Origin: Eurosta solidaginis
Taxonomy: Eukaryota > Arthropoda > Insecta > Diptera > Tephritidae
Direction: 5' to 3'
Length of the DNA: 64,000 nt
NCBI RefSeq assembly: GCF_040869045.1
Contig: NW_027137032.1
Location: 215,497-279,496 of the forward strand
Under the pieces are notes generated by a model, which had not been told where the DNA came from, did not search any database, and saw nothing but the letters and a program-made list of their open reading frames with translations. The stretch's first letter is position 1. Every line of letters starts with the position of its first letter. The position numbers and the translations under genes are program-made. Below, in pieces: positions 1 to 11,900 of the stretch.

Positions 1-135
1 GTTAAACAAATCCGTACACGTTATTTATCAATTTAACTCTAGAATTAAAGGATATACAACGAGAAACAACGTTTGACAACCTTTAAACAGTTTTAATAAC
101 TATCTCAAAAATTATCGCTCTGATGCAAACAACTG

Positions 136-413
136 ATGAGTTATCTACTTAAATTTGTTGAACAAAACGACTTACGTATTTTAAGCATGCTAACCTTTAG
201 CCTGGTAAGCAAATTAAAAAAAAAACGCAATATGTGGGCTACACGAGAACGGAGACGTCGAGTAACCAAAACAAATGCGTTAAACAAATTCGTACACGTT
301 ATTTATCAATTTAACTCTAGAATTAAAGGATATACAACAAGAAACAACGTTTGACAACCTTTAAACAGTTTTAATAACTATCTCAAAAATTATCGCTCTG
401 ATGCAAACAACTG
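136..413 (+). repeat. Hybrid monomer: TTTGTTG/AGCATG start with TGG
   Basis: This copy combines the two diagnostic classes that are otherwise separate and adjacent. Its first part has AAATTTGTTGAAC and TTTTAAGCATGC, while further on it has TGTGGGCT. It also has CCTGGTAAGC in place of CCCGGTAAGC and ACAACAAGAAAC in place of ACAACGAGAAAC. An exchange or gene conversion between neighbouring classes, with the switch between about 190 and 235, explains it. Confidence 0.65.
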
Positions 414-692
414 ATGAGTTATCTACTTAAATTTGATGAACAAAACGACTTACGTATTTTAAACATGCTAACCTTTAGCCCGGTAAGCAAATTAAAAAAA
501 AAAACGCAATATGTAGGCTACACGAGAACGGAGACGTCGAGTAACCAAAACAAATGCGTTAAACAAATTCGTACACGTTATTTATCAATTTAACTCTAGA
601 ATTAAAGGATATACAACGAGAAACCACGTTTGACAACCTTTAAACAGTTTTAATAACTATCTCAAAAATTATCGCTCTGATGCAAACAACTG

Positions 693-970
693 ATGAGTTA
701 TCTACTTAAATATGATGAACAAAACGACTTACGTATTTTAAACATGCTAACCTTTAGCCCGGTAAGCAAATTAAAAAAAAAACGCAATATGTAGGCTACA
801 CGAGAACGGAGACGTCGAGTAACCAAAACAAATGCGTTAAACAAATTCGTACACGTTATTTATCAATTTAACTCTAGAATTAAAGGATATACAACGAGAA
901 ACAACGTTTGACAACCTTTAAACAGTTTTAATAACTATCTCACAAATTGTCGCTCTGATGCAAACAACTG
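693..970 (+). repeat. Monomer with AAATATGATG start and TGTAGG
   Basis: A 278 bp copy that shares the AAATATGATG start with the TGG class but retains TGTAGG. This shows that the two diagnostic changes are separable, and that the TGG base arose in, or was exchanged into, only part of this lineage. Confidence 0.75.
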
Positions 971-1246
971 ATGAGTTATCTACTTAAATTTGATGAACAA
1001 AACGACTTACGTATTTTAAACATGCTAACCTTTAGCCCGGTAAGCAAATTAAAAAAAACGCAATATGTAGGCTACACGAGAACGGAGACGTCGAGTAACC
1101 AAAACAAATGCGTTAAACAAATTCGTACACGTTATTTATCAATTTAACTCTAGAATTAAAGGATATACAACGAGAAACAACGTATGACAACCTTTAAACA
1201 GTTTTAATAACTATCTCAAAAATTATCGCTCTGATGCAAACAACTG

Positions 1247-2085
1247 ATGAGTTATCTACTTAAATTTGATGAACAAAACGACTTACGTATTTTAAACATG
1301 CTAACCTTTAGCCCGGTAAGCAAATTAAAAAAAAAAAACGCAATATGTAGGCTACACGAGAACGGAGACGTCGAGTAACCAAAACAAATGCGTTAAACAA
1401 ATTCGTACAAGTTATTTATCAATTTAACTCTAGGATTAAAGGATATACAACGAGAAACAACGTTTGACAACCTTTAAACAGTTTTAATAACTATCTCAAA
1501 AATTGTCGCTCTGATGCAAACAGCTGATGAGTTATCTACTTAAATTTGATGAACAAAACGACTTACGTATTTTAAACATGCTAACCTTTAGCCCGGTAAG
1601 CAAATTAAAAAAAAAAAACGCAATATGTAGGCTACACGAGAACGGAGACGTCGAGTAACCAAAACAAATGCGTTAAACAAATTCGTACAAGTTATTTATC
1701 AATTTAACTCTAGGATTAAAGGATATACAACGAGAAACAACGTTTGACAACCTTTAAACAGTTTTAATAACTATCTCAAAAATTGTCGCTCTGATGCAAA
1801 CAACTGATGAGTTATCTACTTAAATTTGATGAACAAAACGACTTACATATTTTAAACATGCTAACCTTTAGCCCGGTAAGCAAATTAAAAAAAAAAAACG
1901 CAATATGTAGGCTACACGAGAACGGAGACGTCGAGTAACCAAAACAAATGCGTTAAACAAATTCGTACACGTTATTTATCAATTTAACTCTAGAATTAAA
2001 GGATATACAACGACAAACAACGTTTGACAACCTTTAAACAGTTTTAATAACTATCTCAAAAATTGTCGCTCTGATGCAAACAGCT
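1247..2085. repeat. Local duplication of adjacent monomers
   Basis: Neighbouring copies share private changes. TTCGTACAAGTT followed by CTAGGATT occurs at about 1401 and again at about 1681, exactly 280 bp apart. A CAGCTGATG variant occurs at about 1521 and 2081, two monomers apart. Both fit recent single- or two-monomer unequal exchange. Boundaries are approximate. Confidence 0.6.
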
Positions 2086-2643
2086 GATGAGTTATCTACT
2101 TAAATTTGATGAACAAAACGACTTACGTATTTTAAACATGCTAACCTTTAGCCCGGTAAGCAAATTAAAAAAAAAAACGCAATATGTAGGCTACACGAGA
2201 ACGGAGACGTCGAGTAACCAAAACAAATGCGTTAAACAAATTCGTACACGTTATTTATCAATTTAACTCTAGGATTAAAGGATATACAACGAGAAACAAC
2301 GTTTGACAACCTTTAAACAGTTTTAATAACTATCTCAAAAATTGTCGCTCTGATGCAAACAACTGATGAGTTATCTACTGAAATTTGATGAACAAAACGA
2401 CTTACGTATTTTAAACATGCTAACCTTTAGCCCGGTAAGCAAATTAAAAAAAAAACGCAATATGTAGGCTACACGAGAACGGAGACGTCGAGTAACCAAA
2501 ACAAATGCGTTAAACAAATTCGTACACGTTATTTATCAATTTAACTCTAGAATTAAAGGATATACAACGAGAAACAACGTTTGACAACCTTTAAACAATT
2601 TTAATAACTATCTCAAAAATTATCGCTCTGATGCAAACAACTG

Positions 2644-2921
2644 ATGAGTTATCTACTTAAATATGATGAACAAAACGACTTACGTATTTTAAACATGCTA
2701 ACCTTTAGCCCGGTAAGCAAATTAAAAAAAAAACGCAATATGTGGGCTACACGAGAACGGAGACGTCGAGTAACCAAAACAAATGCGTTAAACAAATTCG
2801 TACACGTTATTTATCAATTTAACTCTAGAATTAAAGGATATACAACGAGAAACAACGTTTGACAACCTTTAAACAGTTTTAATAACTATCTCAAAAATTG
2901 TCGCTCTGATGCAAACAACTG
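2644..2921 (+). repeat. Reference monomer, TGG type
   Basis: A representative 278 bp monomer of the class marked by AAATATGATG near its start and by TGTGGGCT at positions 98-105. Most other copies have TGTAGGCT there, so this class lacks the stop codon found elsewhere. With ten A residues in the poly-A tract, a frame stays open from the ATG origin for 72 codons. I count 91 G+C of 278 and 14 CpG dinucleotides. In almost every case this class is followed directly by the TTTGTTG class. It serves here as a marker of higher-order order, not as a gene. Confidence 0.9.
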
Positions 2922-3200
2922 ATGAGTTATCTACTTAAATTTGTTGAACAAAATGACTTACGTATTTTAAGCATGCTAACCTTTAGCCCGGTAAGCAAAT
3001 TAAAAAAAAAAACGCAATATGTAGGCTACACGAGAACGGAGACGTCGAGTAACCAAAACAAATGCGATAAACAAATTCGTACACGTTATTTATCAATTTA
3101 ACTCTAGAATTAAAGGATATACAACGAGAAACAACGTTTGACAACCTTTAAACAGTTTTAATAACTATCTCAAAAATTATCGCTCTGATGCAAACAACTG
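2922..3200 (+). repeat. Reference monomer, TTTGTTG/AGCATG type
   Basis: A representative 279 bp monomer of the second diagnostic class. It reads AAATTTGTTGAAC where most copies read AAATTTGATGAAC, and TTTTAAGCATGC where most read TTTTAAACATGC. The two changes travel together and mark the copy that follows a TGG-type monomer throughout most of the window (for example after 5436, 6540, 8213, 9049, 26035, 38837 and 60558). The TGTAGG stop-type base is retained. Confidence 0.9.
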
Positions 3201-5177
3201 ATGAGTTATCTACTTAAATTTGATGAACAAAACGACTTAAGTATTTTAAACATGCTAACCTTTAGCCCGGTAAGCAAATTAAAAAAAAAACGCAATATGT
3301 AGGCTACACGAGAACGGAGACGTCGAGTAACCAAAACAAATGCGTTAAACAAATTCGTACACGTTATTTATCAATTTAACTCTAGAATTAAAGGATATAC
3401 AACGAGAAACAACGTTTGACACCCTTTAAACAGTTTTAATAACTATCTCAAAAATTATCGCTCTGATGCAAACAACTGATGAGTTATCTACTTAAATATG
3501 ATGAACAAAACGACTTACGTATTTTAAACATGCTAACCTTTAGCCCGGTAAGCAAATTAAAAAAAAAACGCAATATGTAGGCTACACGAGAACGGAGACG
3601 TCGAGTAACCAAAACAAATGCGTTAAACAAATTCGTACACGTTATTTATCAATTTAACTCTAGAATTAAAGGATATACAACGAGAAACAACGTTTGACAA
3701 CCTTTAAACAGTTTTAATAACTATCTCAAAAATTGTCGCTCTGATGCAAACAACTGATGAGTTATCTACTTAAATTTGATGAACAAAACGACTTACGTAT
3801 TTTAAACATGCTAACCTTTAGCCCGGTAAGCAAATTAAAAAAAAAACGCAATATGTAGGCTACACGAGAACGGAGACGTCGAGTAACCAAAACAAATGCG
3901 TTAAACAAATTCGTACACGTTATTTATCAATTTAACTCTAGAATTAAAGGATATACAACGAGAAACAACGTTTACAACCTTTAAACAGTTTTAATAACTA
4001 TCTCAAAAATTATCGCTCTGATGCAAACAACTGATGAGTTATCTACTTAAATTTGATGAACAAAACGACTTACGTATTTTAAACATGCTAACCTTTAGCC
4101 CGGTAAGCAAATTAAAAAAAAACGCAATATGTAGGCTACACGAGAACGGAGACGTCGAGTAACCAAAACAAATGCGTTAAACAAATTCGTACACGTTATT
4201 TATCAATTTAACTCTAGAATTAAAGGATATACAACGAGAAACAACGTTTGACAACCTTTAAACAGTTTTAATAACTATCTCAAAAATTGTCGCTCTGATG
4301 CAAACAACTGATGAGTTATCTACTTAAATTTGATGAACAAAACGACTTACGTATTTTAAACATGCTAACCTTTAGCGCGGTAAGCAAATTAAAAAAAAAA
4401 ACGCAATATGTAGGCTACACGAGAACGGAGACGTCGAGTAACCAAAACAAATGCGTTAAACAAATTCGTACACGTTATTTATCAATTTAACTCTAGAATT
4501 AAAGGATATACAACGAGAAACAACGTTTGACAACCTTTAAACAGTTTTAATAACTATCTCAAAAATTATCGCTCTGATGCAAACAACTGATGAGTTATCT
4601 ACTTAAATATGATGAACAAAACGACTTACGTATTTTAAACATGCTAACCTTTAGCCCGGTAAGCAAATTAAAAAAAAAACGCAATATGTGGGCTACACGA
4701 GAACGGAGACGTCGAGTAACCAAAACAAATGCGTTAAACAAATTCGTACACGTTATTTATCAATTTAACTCTAGAATTAAAGGATATACAACGAGAAACA
4801 ACGTTTGGCAACCTTTAAACAGTTTTAATAACTATCTCAAAAATTGTCGCTCTGATGCAAACAACTGATGAGTTATCTACTTAAATTTGATGAACAAAAC
4901 GACTTACGTATTTTAAACATGCTAACCTTTAGCCCGGTAAGCAAATTAAAAAAAAAACGCAATATGTAGGCTACACGAGAACGGAGACGTCGAGTAACCA
5001 AAACAAATGCGTTAAACAAATTCGTACACGTTATTTATCAATTTAACTCTAGGATTAAAGGATATACAACGAGAAACAACGTTTGACAACCTTTAAACAG
5101 TTTTAATAACTATCTCAAAAATTGTCGCTCTGATGCAAACAACTGATGAGTTATCTACTTAAATTTGATGAACAAAA

Positions 5178-8100
5178 CGATTTACGTATTTTAAACATGC
5201 TAACCTTTAGCCCGGTAAGCAAATTAAAAAAAAAAAACGCAATATGTAGGCTACACGAGAACGGAGACGTCGAGTAACCAAAACAAATGCGTTAAACAAA
5301 TTCGTACACGTTATTTATCAATTTAACTCTAGAATTAAAGGATATATAACGAGAAACAACGTTTGACAACCTTTAAACAGTTTTAATAACTATCTCAAAA
5401 ATTATCGCTCTGATGCAAACAACTGATGAGTTATCTACTTAAATATGATGAACAAAACGACTTACATATTTTAAACATGCTAACCTTTAGCCCGGTAAGC
5501 AAATTAAAAAGAAAAACGCAATATGTGGGCTACACGAGAACGGAGACGTCGAGTAACCAAAACAAATGCGTTAAACAAATTATTACACGTTATTTATCAA
5601 TTTAACTCTAGAATTAAAGGATATACAACGAGAAACAACGTTTGACAACCTTTAAACAGTTTTAATAACTATCTCAAAAATTGTCGCTCTGATGCAAACA
5701 ACTGATGAGTTATCTACTTAAATTTGTTGAACAAAACGACTTACGTATTTTAAGCATGCTAACCTTTAGCCCGGTAAGCAAATTAAAAAAAAAAACGCAA
5801 TATGTAGGCTACACGAGAACGGAGACGTCGAGTAACCAAAACAAATGCGTTAAACAAATTCGTACACGTTATTTATCAATTTAACTCTAGAATTAAAGGA
5901 TATACAACGAGAAACAACGTTTGACAACCTTTAAACAGTTTTAATAACTATCTCAAAAATTATCGCTCTGATGCAAACAACTGATGAGTTATCTACTTAA
6001 ATTTGATGAACAAAACGACTTACGTATTTTAAACATGCTAACCTTTAGCCCGGTAAGCAAATTAAAAAAAAAACGCAATATGTAGGCTACACAAGAACGG
6101 AGACGTCGAGTAACCAAAACAAATGCGTTAAACAAATTCGTACACGTTATTTATCAATTTAACTCTAGAATTAAAGGATATACAACGAGAAACAACGTTT
6201 GACAACCTTTAAACAGTTTTAGTAACTATCTCAAAAATTATCGCTCTGATGCAAACAACTGATGAATTATCTACTTAAATATGATGAACAAAACGACTTA
6301 CGTATTTTAAACATGCTAACCTTTAGCCCGGTAAGCAAATTAAAAAAAAAACGCAATATGTAGGCTACACGAGAACGGAGACGTCGAGTAACCAAAACAA
6401 ATGCGTTAAACAAATTCGAACACGTTATTTATCAATTTAACTCTAGAATTAAAGGATATACAACGAGAAACAACGTTTGACAACCTTTAAACAGTTTTAA
6501 TAACTATCTCAAAAATTATCGCTCTGATGCAAACAACTGATGAGTTATCTACTTAAATGTGATGAACAAAACGACTTACGTATTTTAAACATGGTAACCT
6601 TTAGCCCGGTAAGCAAATTAAAAAAAAAACGCAATATGTGGGCTACACGAGAACGGAGACGTCGAGTAACCAAAACAAATGCGTTAAACAAATTCGTACA
6701 CGTTATTTATCAATTTAACTCTAGAATTAAAGGATATACAACGAGAAACAACGTTTGACAACCTTTAAACAGTTTTAATAACTATCTCAAAAATTGTCGC
6801 TCTGATGCAAACAACTGATGAGTTATCTACTTAAATTTGTTGAACAAAACGACTTACGTATTTTAAGCATGCTAACCTTTAGCCCGGTAAGCAAATTAAA
6901 AAAAAAAAAACACAATATGTAGGCTACACGAGAACGGAGACGTCGAGTAACCAAAACAAATGCGTTAAACAAATTCGTACACGTTATTTATCAATTTAAC
7001 TCTAGAATTAAAGGATATACAACGAGAAACAACGTTTGACAACCTTTAAACAGTTTTAATAACTATCTCAAAAATTATCGCTCTGATGCAAACAACTGAT
7101 GAGTTATCTACTTAAATATGATGAACAAAACGACTTTCGTATTTTAAACTTGCTACCCTTTAGCCCGGTAAGCAAATTTAAAAAAAAACGCAATATGTAG
7201 GCTACACGAGAACGGAGACATCGAGTAACCAAAACAAATGCGTTAAACAAATTCGTACACGTTATTTATCAATTTAACTCTAGAATTAAAGGATATACAA
7301 CGAGAAACAACGTTTGACAACCTTTAAACAGTTTTAATAACTATCTCAAAAATTGTCGCTCTGATGCAAACAACTGATGAGTTATCTACTTAAATTTGAT
7401 GAACAAAACGACTTACGTATTTTAAACATGCTAACCTTTAGCCCGGTAAGCAAATTAAAAAAAAAACGCAATATGTAGGCTACACGAGAACGGAGACGTC
7501 GAGTAACCAAAACAAATGCGTTAAACAAATTCGTACACGTTATTTATCAATTTAACTCTAGAATTAAAGGATATACAACGAGAAACAACGTTTGACAACC
7601 TTTAAACAGTTTTAATAACTATCTCAAAAATTATCGCTCTGATGCAAACAACTGATGAGTTATCTACTTAAATTTGATGAACAAAACGACTTACGTATTT
7701 TAAACATGCTAACCTTTAGCCCGGTAAGCAAATTAAAAAAAAAAACGCAATATGTAGGCTACACGAGAACGGAGACGTCGAGTAACCAAAACAAATGCGT
7801 TAAACAAATTCGTACACGTTATTTATCAATTTAACTCTAGAATTAAAGGATATACAACGAGAAACAACGTTTGACAACCTTTAAACAGTTTTAATAACTA
7901 TCTCAAAAATTGTCGCTCTGATGCAAACAACTGATGAGTTATCTACTTAAATTTGATGAACAAAACGACTTACGTATTTTAAACATGCTAACCTTTAGCC
8001 CGGTAAGCAAATTAAAAAAAAAAACGCAATATGTAGGCTACACGAGAACGGAGACGTCGAGTAACCAAAACAAATGCGTTAAACAAATTCGTACACGTTA

Positions 8101-8948
8101 TTTATCAACTTAACTCTAGAATTAAAGGATATACAACGAGAAACAACCTTTGACAACCTTTAAACTGTTTTAATAACTATCTCAAAAATTATCGCTCTGA
8201 TGCAAACAACTGATGAGTTATCTACTTAAATATGATGAACAAAACGACTTACGTATTTTAAACATTCTAACATTTAGCCCGGTAAGCAAATTAAAAAAAA
8301 AACGCAATATGTGGGCTACACGAGAACGGAGACGTCGAGTAACCAAAACAAATGCGTTAAACAAATTCGTACACGTTATTTATCAATTTAACTCTAGAAT
8401 TAAAGGATATACAACGAGAAACAACGTTTGACAACCTTTAAACAGTTTTAATAACTATCTCAAAAATTGTCGCTCTGATGCAAACAACTGATGAGTTATC
8501 TACTTAAATTTGTTGAACAAAACGACTTACGTATTTTAAGCATGCTAACCTTTAGCCCGGTAAGCAAATTAAAAAAAAAAAACGCAATATGTAGGCTACA
8601 CGAGAACGGAGACGTCGAGTAACCAAAACAAATGCGTTAAACAAATTCGTACACGTTATTTATCAATTTAACTCTAGAATTAAAGGATATACAACGAGAA
8701 AAAACTTTTGACAACCTTTAAACAGTTTTAATAACTATCTCAAAAATTGTCGCTCTGATGCAAACAACTGATGAGTTATCTACTTAAATTTGATGAACAA
8801 AACGACTTACGTATTTTAAACATGCTAACCTTTAGCCCGGTAAGCAAATTAAAAAAAAAACGCAATATGTAGGCTACACGAGAACGGAGACGTCGAGTAA
8901 CCAAAACAAATGCGTTAAACAAATTCGTACACGTTATTTATCAATTTA
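5178..8948. repeat. 3.8-kb duplicated block, left copy (partner at 13.8-17.6 kb)
   Basis: Rare variants here recur in the same order 8632 bp downstream: ACACAAGAAC (about 6091 and 14723), ATTCGAACACG (6414 and 15046), the CATGGTAAC TGG-type monomer (6540 and 15172), AAACACAATATG (about 6909 and 15540), GAGACATCGAG (about 7217 and 15848) and CTTTTGAC (8705 and 17337). The ends are set where shared variants stop: near 5178, where the CGATTTACG marker still matches at a slightly different offset, and near 8949, where the partner has CTAGGATT instead of CTAGAATT. Confidence 0.75.
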
Positions 8949-11900
8949 ACTCTAGAATTAAAGGATATACAACGAGAAACAACGTTTGACAACCTTTAAA
9001 CAGTTTTAATAACTATCTCAAAAATTATCGCTCTGATGCAAACAACTGATGAGTTATCTACTTAAATATGATGAACTAAACGACTTACGTATTTTAAACA
9101 TGCTAACCTTTAGCCCGGTAAGCAAATTAAAAAAAAAACGCAATATGTGGGCTACACGAGAACGGAGACGTCGAGTAACCAAAACAAATGCGTTAAACAA
9201 ATTCGTACACGTTATTTATCAATTTAACTCTAGAATTAAAGGATATACAACGAGAAACAACGTTTGACAACCTTTAAACAGTTTTAATAACTATCTCAAA
9301 AATTGTCGCTCTGATGCAAACAACTGATGAGTTATCTACTTAAATTTGTTGAACAAAACGACTTACGTATTTTAAGCATGCTAACCTTTAGCCCGGTAAG
9401 CAAATTAAAAAAAAAAGCAATATGTAGGCTACACGAGAACGGAGACGTCGAGTAACCAAAACAAATGCGTTAAACAAATTCGTACACGTTATTTATCAAT
9501 TTAACTCTAGAATTAAAGGATATACAACGAGAAACAACGTTTGACAACCTTTAAACAGTTTTAATAACTATCTCAAAAATTATCGCTCTGATGCAAACAA
9601 CTGATGAGTTATCTACTTAAATTTGATGAACAAAACGACTTACGTATTTTAAACATGCTAACCTTTAGCCCGGTAAGCAAATTAAAAAAAAAACGCAATA
9701 TGTAGGCTACACGAGAACGGAGACGTCGAGTAACCAAAACAAATGCGTTAAACAAATTCGTACACGTTATTTATCAATTTAACTCTAGAATTAAAGGATA
9801 TACAACGAGAAACAACGTTTACAACCTTTAAACAGTTTTAATAACTATCTCAAAAATTATCGCTCTGATGCAAACAACTGATGAGTTATCTACTTAAATT
9901 TGATGAACAAAACGACTTACGTATTTTAAACATGCTAACCTTTAGCCCGGTAAGCAAATTAAAAAAAAAAACGCAATATGTAGGCTACACGAGAACGGAG
10001 ACGTCGAGTAACCAAAACAAATGCGTTAAACAAATTCGTACACGTTATTTATCAATTTAACTCTAGAATTAAAGGATATACAACGAGAAACAACGTTTGA
10101 CAACCTTTAAACAGTTTTAATAACTATCTCAAAAATTGTCGCTCTGATGCAAACAACTGATGAGTTATCTACTTAAATTTGATGAACAAAACGACTTACG
10201 TATTTTAAACATGCTAACCTTTAGCCCGGTAAGCAAATTAAAAAAAAAAACGCAATATGTAGGCTACACGAGAACGGAGACGTCGAGTAACCAAAACAAA
10301 TGCGTTAAACAAATTCGTACACGTTATTTATCAATTTAACTCTAGAATTAAAGGATATACAACGAGAAACAACGTTTGACAACCTTTAAACAGTTTTAAT
10401 AACTATCTCAAAAATTATCGCTCTGATGCAAACAACTGATGAGTTATCTACTTAAATATGATGAACAAAACGACTTACGTATTTTAAACATGCTAAACTT
10501 TAGCCCGGTAAGCAAATTAAAAAAAAAAACGCAATATGTAGGCTACACGAGAACGGAGACGTCGAGTAACCAAAACAAATGCGCTAAACAAATTCGTACA
10601 CGTTATTTATCAATTTAACTCTAGAATTAAAGGATATACAACGAGAAACAACGTTTGGCAACCTTTAAACAGTTTTAATAACTATCTCAAAAATTGTCGC
10701 TCTGATGCAAACAACTGATGAGTTATCTACTTAAATTTGTTGAACAAAACGACTTACGTATTTTAAGCATGCTAACCTTTAGCCCGGTAAGCAAATTAAA
10801 AAAAAAAAAACGCAATATGTAGGCTACACGAGAACGGAGACGTCGAGTAACCAAAACAAATGCGTTAAACAAATTCGTACACGTTATTTATCAATTTAAC
10901 TCTAGAATTAAAGGATATACAACGAGAAACAACGTTTGACAACCTTTAAACAGTTTTAATAACTATCTCAAAAATTGTCGCTCTGATGCAAACAACTGAT
11001 GAGTTATCTACTTAAATTTGATGAACAAAACGACTTACGTATTTTAAACATGCTAACCTTTAGCCCGGTAAGCAAATTAAAAAAAAAACGCAATATGTAG
11101 GCTACACGAGAACGGAGACGTCGAGTAACCAAAACAAATGCGTTAAACAAATTCGTACACGTTATTTATCAATTTAACTCTAGGATTAAAGGATATACAA
11201 CGAGAAACAACGTTTGACAACCTTTAAACAGTTTTAATAACTATCTCAAAAATTGTCGCTCTGATGCAAACAACTGATGAGTTATCTACTTAAATTTGAT
11301 GAACAAAACGATTTACGTATTTTAAACATGCTAACCTTTAGCCCGGTAAGCAAATTAAAAAAAAAAACGCAATATGTAGGCTACACGAGAACGGAGACGT
11401 CGAGTAACCAAAACAAATGCGTTAAACAAATTCGTACACGTTATTTATCAATTTAACTCTAGAATTAAAGGATATACAACGAGAAACAACGTTTGACAAC
11501 CTTTAAACAGTTTTAATAACTATCTCAAAAATTATCGCTCTGATGCAAACAACTGATGAGTTATCTACTTAAATATGATGAACAAAACGACTTACGTATT
11601 TTAAACATGCTAACCTTTAGCCCGGTAAGCAAATTAAAAAAAAAACGCAATATGTGCGCTACACGAGAACGGAGACGTCGAGTAACCAAAACAAATGCGT
11701 TAAACAAATTCGTACACGTTATTTATCAATTTAACTCTAGAATTAAAGGATATACAACGAGAAACAACGTTTGACAACCTTTAAACAGTTTTAATAACTA
11801 TCTCAAAAATTGTCGCTCTGATGCAAACAACTGATGAGTTATCTACTTAAATTTGTTGAACAAAACGACTTACGTATTTTAAGCATGCTAACCTTTAGCC

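Noticed and set aside
132..145. CTGATGAG at every monomer junction as a hammerhead ribozyme core in the satellite itself
   Set aside because: No GAAA follows within a plausible stem II distance and the next bases cannot form stem II. The nearest GAAA in the monomer is about 200 bp away with no pairing arms.
136..354. 72-codon open frame on the plus strand, repeated in about 30 monomers up to 61888
   Set aside because: It depends on a single TAG-to-TGG change and on poly-A length. Most of the roughly 229 copies are closed, slippage closes several TGG copies, and no domain or upstream signal is recognisable. Treated as satellite, not as a gene.
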